Shown one piece after another: positions 60,460-64,000 of a DNA stretch of 64,000 nucleotides. Positions within the stretch are counted from its first letter, which is position 1. Every line of letters begins with the position of its first letter. Position numbers and translations under genes: made by a program. The notes below the pieces were generated by a model, which saw only the letters and a program-made list of their open reading frames with translations, had not been told where the DNA came from and searched no databases. The stretch comes from Streptomyces sp. NBC_00459 (GTDB taxonomy: Bacteria; Actinomycetota; Actinomycetes; Streptomycetales; Streptomycetaceae), in the NCBI RefSeq assembly GCF_036013955.1, contig NZ_CP107903.1, positions 8,432,001 to 8,496,000 on the forward strand, in the 5' to 3' direction.

Positions 60460-62469
60460 TCAGTCCGCTGTCTGCGTCGCATCCTCCGTCACCGCCCGCA
60501 GCAGTGGCCTGCTCGCTCCGATCGCCGCGAACATGGCCAGCGCGCCCACGGTCACACACGCCGCCAGGGTCACCGCGCCCGAGGTGCTGATCGTGCTGTC
60601 GAACAACTTGTTGACCTGGAAGGCGGCGTAGATTCCGGCGGCGGTGGTGCCGCCGGCGAGGACGACGAGCGGGAGGACCGTCTCGCGGAACCTGGCCCGG
60701 TCGAGAAGCTTCAACGGGGTACCGGCCAGCCGCAGCAGGGCATAGACGCGTCGCCGGTCGAGCACGTTCGCGGCAGCGGTCAGCCCGGCGGAGGCGGTCG
60801 CGACGAGGAAGCTGACCGCGAGCGCGGCGGTGCCGAGCTCGCCCAGCCGGCCGGTGAAGGCGTCGTTCTCGGCGTTGGCGTACTCCTGGGTGTACGGGAG
60901 CTGGCCGGGCACCAGGCCCGACAGAGTGGTGACCGCGGTGTCGAGCTGCGAGACACCGCCGGAGACGTGGACGACCACTCCGGGGGTACCGATCAGTATC
61001 CCGTCGTCGTCACCGTCGCTCGTGGTGACGGTCGCCCTCACCCCGGCCGCGTGGAGCAGCGTACGTGCCTCGGCGCTGGCGGCGCGGGCCGTGGCGGTGC
61101 TCGTGGCGGGCACGGCGACCTGACCGGGGAACTGGTAGTCCTCGATGCCCACGTTGCCCACGGTGAAGAACCCGGCCACGAAGCCGGCCAGAACCAGTCC
61201 GCTGACGGTGCGCCAGGAGCCGCGGGGGTCGTCGCTGAGCCGGCGAGCCGCCAGCAGGGTCGCCGGACGGCGGGCGAATCGGGCCGCGATCCGGCCGAGT
61301 CGGTCCACGATCCACGGGCCGAGCAGCCAGAAGGCGCCGTAGAACATGAGCAGCATCGCGAGCAGTTGACGGGAGCCCGCGTCGCCCGAGGAGGACGTCA
61401 CGTAGATGTAGAGCAGGACCGCCACGAAGAGGAGCAGGCGGATGAGCCGGGTGCGGCGCGGGTTCGCCTGCTGGGCCACGCCCAGCGGCGAGGTCGCCAC
61501 CTGACGCAGCGTCATCATGGCGCTCACCGAGATGAGACCGGCCACGGACACCACGATCGCCAGCAGCCAGGGCAGTCCCACCCACAGCCGGCCGGTGTAC
61601 CAGGTGCCGATGCCGAACGGGATCTCCGCGAGCGCGGGCAGCAGCAGACAGTAGGCCAGCGCACCCGTCAGGGCGCCGGCCGCGCCGACGACCGCCGACT
61701 CCAGGCCGGTCATCGCGAGGATCTGGCGCGGCGTCGCCCCCGCCAGCCGCAGCGCGGCGAGCCGTTGCTCACGCCGGGCCGCACCGAGCCGTCCGGCAGC
61801 GGCCGCGAGCACGATCACGGGGACGACGACGATCGCCACGCCGATCGACACCGCGGGCTTGTCCGCCAACGTGAACACGCTGACGTCGGTGCCGTCGAAG
61901 CCGGAGACCACCGCGCGTGCGCTCTGACCGCTCAACCCGCCGAACATGCCGAGCGGTTCGGCCGCGGTGGACATCGCCGGGTCGGAGGCGGCTCTCCCCA
62001 AGACGGCCACCAGCTCTTCGGGCGCCGCGAGACCGGCGTCGCCGATGGTGCCGTACGAGGACACCTTCGGGAACCGGTCGGCGAGTTGGTCGGCCGGTGT
62101 CCTGTGCAGCAGGTCGCCCAGAGCGGGAGACACGTACACCTGCCCGGGCCTGGGGAACCCGGTCAGCCCCGGAGGCGCCGGGGTCGCCTTGCGGCCGGGC
62201 AACTGGGCCAGTGACACGACGGTGACCGGGCGGTCGCCCAGGTACGTCGTCCCGAGCGTCTGCACGGCGGTGCCGTGCCGGTCGGGGGCCGGGGTGCGCC
62301 AGGCGGTGTCGTGGGCGCGGGCACCGCTGCCGAAGTAGGCGGCCGTCAGCACCAGCAGGACCAGTGAACCGACGGCCGCGGCGCCGGCCGCGAGCAACTG
62401 GCTGTGCAGGCCGCGGCGGCCGGAGCGGCGCGCGAGGAACCACGTCAACTGCGGGACGGGCGAGGACAT
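60460..62469 (-). CDS. FtsX/MacB-type ABC transporter permease
   Basis: 669 residues. Two FtsX domains: membrane helices near residue 25, about 205-330 (AIVVVPVIVLAAAAGRLGAA, SAVVGAAGALTGALAYCLLL, LLAIVVSVAGLISVSAMM), about 350-390, about 420 and about 545-660 (LAVSFLVATASAGLTAAANV, TLAACVTVGALAMFAAIG), with two external domains between. These permeases mediate export or extract membrane-active compounds, such as antimicrobial peptides, often under two-component control. Partner ATPase 113 bp upstream on the same strand; response-regulator gene downstream. Confidence 0.88.
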   Translation of the reverse strand: MSSPVPQLTWFLARRSGRRGLHSQLLAAGAAAVGSLVLLVLTAAYFGSGARAHDTAWRTPAPDRHGTAVQTLGTTYLGDRPVTVVSLAQLPGRKATPAPPGLTGFPRPGQVYVSPALGDLLHRTPADQLADRFPKVSSYGTIGDAGLAAPEELVAVLGRAASDPAMSTAAEPLGMFGGLSGQSARAVVSGFDGTDVSVFTLADKPAVSIGVAIVVVPVIVLAAAAGRLGAARREQRLAALRLAGATPRQILAMTGLESAVVGAAGALTGALAYCLLLPALAEIPFGIGTWYTGRLWVGLPWLLAIVVSVAGLISVSAMMTLRQVATSPLGVAQQANPRRTRLIRLLLFVAVLLYIYVTSSSGDAGSRQLLAMLLMFYGAFWLLGPWIVDRLGRIAARFARRPATLLAARRLSDDPRGSWRTVSGLVLAGFVAGFFTVGNVGIEDYQFPGQVAVPATSTATARAASAEARTLLHAAGVRATVTTSDGDDDGILIGTPGVVVHVSGGVSQLDTAVTTLSGLVPGQLPYTQEYANAENDAFTGRLGELGTAALAVSFLVATASAGLTAAANVLDRRRVYALLRLAGTPLKLLDRARFRETVLPLVVLAGGTTAAGIYAAFQVNKLFDSTISTSGAVTLAACVTVGALAMFAAIGASRPLLRAVTEDATQTAD

Positions 62470-62581
62470 GAGGGCTCCGGGGTGATCGGAAGGGTGCGGG
62501 GGCCGGTGTTCGGGGCAGGCGGGCGCGGCCAGGGCGAACCGGGGGCAGAGGGAAGGGTGTCGGCGCGGCGGGGTCGGTGAC

Positions 62582-63268
62582 TCAGGGCGTCACGGTGTAC
62601 TGCTGGTGGCTCGTGATCCGGCCGTCGCGGACCTGGAGGACGCGGTCGCAGTGGGCTGCGACATCCGGGTCGTGCGTGACCATCACGAGGGACGCGCCCT
62701 GCTCACGGGTGACCGACGTCAGCAGCCGGACGACCTCCTCGCTGGTGACCTGGTCCAGCGCGCCGGTCGGCTCGTCGGCGAAGACCACATCGGGCTGGAC
62801 GACCAGCGCGCGGGCTATCGCGACGCGCTGGGCCTGGCCGCCGGACAGCTGACCGGGGCGGCGCTTCTCCAGACCGTCGAGGCCCAGCGGGGCGAACCAG
62901 CGGCGGGCGAGGGAGACGGCCCGGCCGCGGGGCATGCCGTCCAGCATCAGCGGCAGGGCGATGTTCTCCTCGGCGGGGAGCTCGGGCAGCAACTGGCCGA
63001 ACTGGAACACGAACCCGAACCGCTTGCGACGCAGCTCGCTCAGCCGGTTCTCACCCAGGTTGTCGATGCGCTCGCGGTGCAGCAGGATCTCGCCGCCGTC
63101 CGGGCGGACGACTCCGGCCAGGGTGTGCAGGAGGGTCGACTTCCCGGATCCCGACGGACCCATGATCGCCAGTGACTCGCGGACGCCGACCTTCACGTCC
63201 ACGCCGTGCAGCGCGACGGTGGAGCCGTACTTCTTGGTGAGGCCGAGCCCGGCCAGGACGGTGCTCAT
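62582..63268 (-). CDS. ABC transporter ATP-binding protein (MacB/LolD type)
   Basis: 228 residues. Walker A IMGPSGSGKSTLLHTLAG, Q-loop FGFVFQFGQLLPELPAEENI, signature QLSGGQAQRVAIARALV, Walker B DVVFADEPTGALDQV, H-loop VMVTHDPDVAAHCDR. Typical for the ATPase of FtsX-type exporters; it pairs with the permease at 60460-62469. The ATG is preceded by GGAGAGCG. Transcribed after the DUF4333 gene. Confidence 0.95.
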   Translation of the reverse strand: MSTVLAGLGLTKKYGSTVALHGVDVKVGVRESLAIMGPSGSGKSTLLHTLAGVVRPDGGEILLHRERIDNLGENRLSELRRKRFGFVFQFGQLLPELPAEENIALPLMLDGMPRGRAVSLARRWFAPLGLDGLEKRRPGQLSGGQAQRVAIARALVVQPDVVFADEPTGALDQVTSEEVVRLLTSVTREQGASLVMVTHDPDVAAHCDRVLQVRDGRITSHQQYTVTP

Positions 63269-63303
63269 GATCTTCTCGCTCTCCTTGCTCTCCTCGCCGC
63301 TGC

Positions 63304-63672
63304 TCAGCGCTCGAACTTCCAGGTCACGGAGGTGTCAGTGGCCGTGACCACCGTCACCGGTATGTCGATGTCCTTGCCCTTGCCGGTGCGGCCCGTGCAC
63401 GTGATGGTCGCGCCGGCCACGGCCTTCAGACCGGTCGGGCAGGACACCCGGGAGACCTTCGTGCCCACCCAGGGCAGCGGGTGGAACTTGCTCTGGGCGC
63501 GGCCCGCGACGATGTCCGGCGACAGGGCCTTGTGGCCGTCCACCGTCACCGCCGTGTACTTGTCCAAAGAGGTCGTCGACTCGGTGCCCGCGAGCAGATA
63601 CGTTCCGACGCCGGCCAGCGCGACCGCGGCTGTCGCACCGCCGATCACACTGATGAGGGCCTTGTGGTGCAT
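63304..63672 (-). CDS. DUF4333-domain secreted or membrane-anchored protein
   Basis: 122 residues. N-terminal signal anchor (KALISVIGGATAAVALAGVG), then a DUF4333-like domain with the paired cysteines in VSRVSCPTGLKAVAGATITC and the closing IDIPVTVVTATDTSVTWKFE. These small extracytoplasmic domains are common in actinobacteria and of unknown role. CAGGAG precedes the ATG at 63672. Located 36 bp upstream of the ABC ATPase gene on the same strand, so it probably belongs to that operon, as first gene. Confidence 0.8.
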   Translation of the reverse strand: MHHKALISVIGGATAAVALAGVGTYLLAGTESTTSLDKYTAVTVDGHKALSPDIVAGRAQSKFHPLPWVGTKVSRVSCPTGLKAVAGATITCTGRTGKGKDIDIPVTVVTATDTSVTWKFER

Positions 63673-63825
63673 CTCGTACTCCTGAAGGTGAGGCGGGGTG
63701 GACAGTGGCTCCACTCTGTCCCGCGGGCACGAGCGCGCGCCTCGGCCGTCCGGCCACCTTTCACGGACCGCTCCTCGACCATTCGGCCGATCCCGCCGTC
63801 GCCGTCCGCGCATACGGTGATCCGC

Positions 63826-64000
63826 ATGACATCGGAATCGCCCCGCGGCTGCACCCGGGCTTTCGTCGTCGCGCTCCTGCTCATGGCCGGGATCCCCGAC
63901 ATGCTCAACGCGAGCGAGGGCGGCTACGCGATCTGGCCCTACGCGGTCATCCTGGGAATGGGGTATGCCGCTCTGCTGTGGCCGGCCCGGCGGCGGCCGG
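63826..64000 (+). CDS. Membrane protein, N-terminal part (runs off the window)
   Basis: 58 residues visible: MTSESPRGCTRAFVVALLLM, then a first helix, a short DMLNASEGG loop and a second helix (YAIWPYAVILGMGYAALLW). The layout would fit the start of a histidine kinase with a short external loop, and a kinase partner for the nearby response regulator is missing, but this is inference. Divergent from the ABC operon. Confidence 0.5.
   Translation, partial: MTSESPRGCTRAFVVALLLMAGIPDMLNASEGGYAIWPYAVILGMGYAALLWPARRRP

Overview
The base composition (very high GC, third codon positions almost always G or C), the GTG/TTG starts and the gene families all point to a Streptomyces or close relative. The window looks like accessory chromosome: few housekeeping genes, many ion-homeostasis, membrane and signalling genes, and an island of nested mobile elements. 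No rRNA, intact tRNA or CRISPR array was seen.

Layout. 1-7.0 kb: tail of a large DNA-repair ATPase, a CBS-pair protein, a flotillin with its NfeD-like partner, a TerD-family protein, a STAS protein and a two-gene cation/proton antiporter of KhtTU type. 7.4-9.7 kb: nhaA followed by three very small membrane-protein genes. 10.3-13.1 kb: a polytopic membrane protein, an FMN-reductase-like flavoprotein and a DM13-domain protein. 13.3-14.6 kb: IS21 debris around a DUF6221 gene. 14.6-22.9 kb: a compact block with a membrane glycosyltransferase-like protein, a cytochrome b/molybdopterin oxidoreductase, a methyltransferase, a TIGR04282-type enzyme, a GT2, a two-component system and an epimerase. This looks like a cell-surface glycan or redox locus with its own regulators. 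23.4-30.4 kb: a secreted lactonase-type beta-propeller, kdpD debris, a second NfeD/SPFH pair, and an oxidoreductase paired with an ECF41-type sigma factor.

30.5-49.9 kb is the mobile island. It holds a voltage-gated channel, an excisionase and tyrosine integrase (with a catalytic Arg changed to Cys) beside a tRNA-Arg(TCT) 3' fragment, two complete IS21-type elements, one IS256-type element, a 746-residue protein of unknown family between direct repeats, and a Ser/Thr kinase pseudogene. The second IS21 copy sits inside the kinase gene; removing it with one copy of its 6-bp target duplication restores the reading frame. The right part is bounded by two identical 44-bp copies of the 3' half of tRNA-Pro(GGG). 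Between them lie a decayed integrase, whose catalytic Tyr codon is now TAG, and an apparently intact cassette: a CHAT peptidase fused to seven WD40 repeats, a two-TM membrane protein, and a divergent Trypco1 (CU044_2847-like) protein. That cassette is the best candidate in the window for a little-described conflict or defence system.

49.9-64 kb: a GH43-like enzyme, an ABC exporter, pyruvate carboxylase (pyc), a second ABC exporter preceded by a 51-residue peptide gene with its own strong terminator, a DUF4916 NUDIX-like protein, a NarL-type response regulator, an FtsX/MacB-type ABC system, a DUF4333 lipoprotein-like protein, and the start of a divergent membrane protein.
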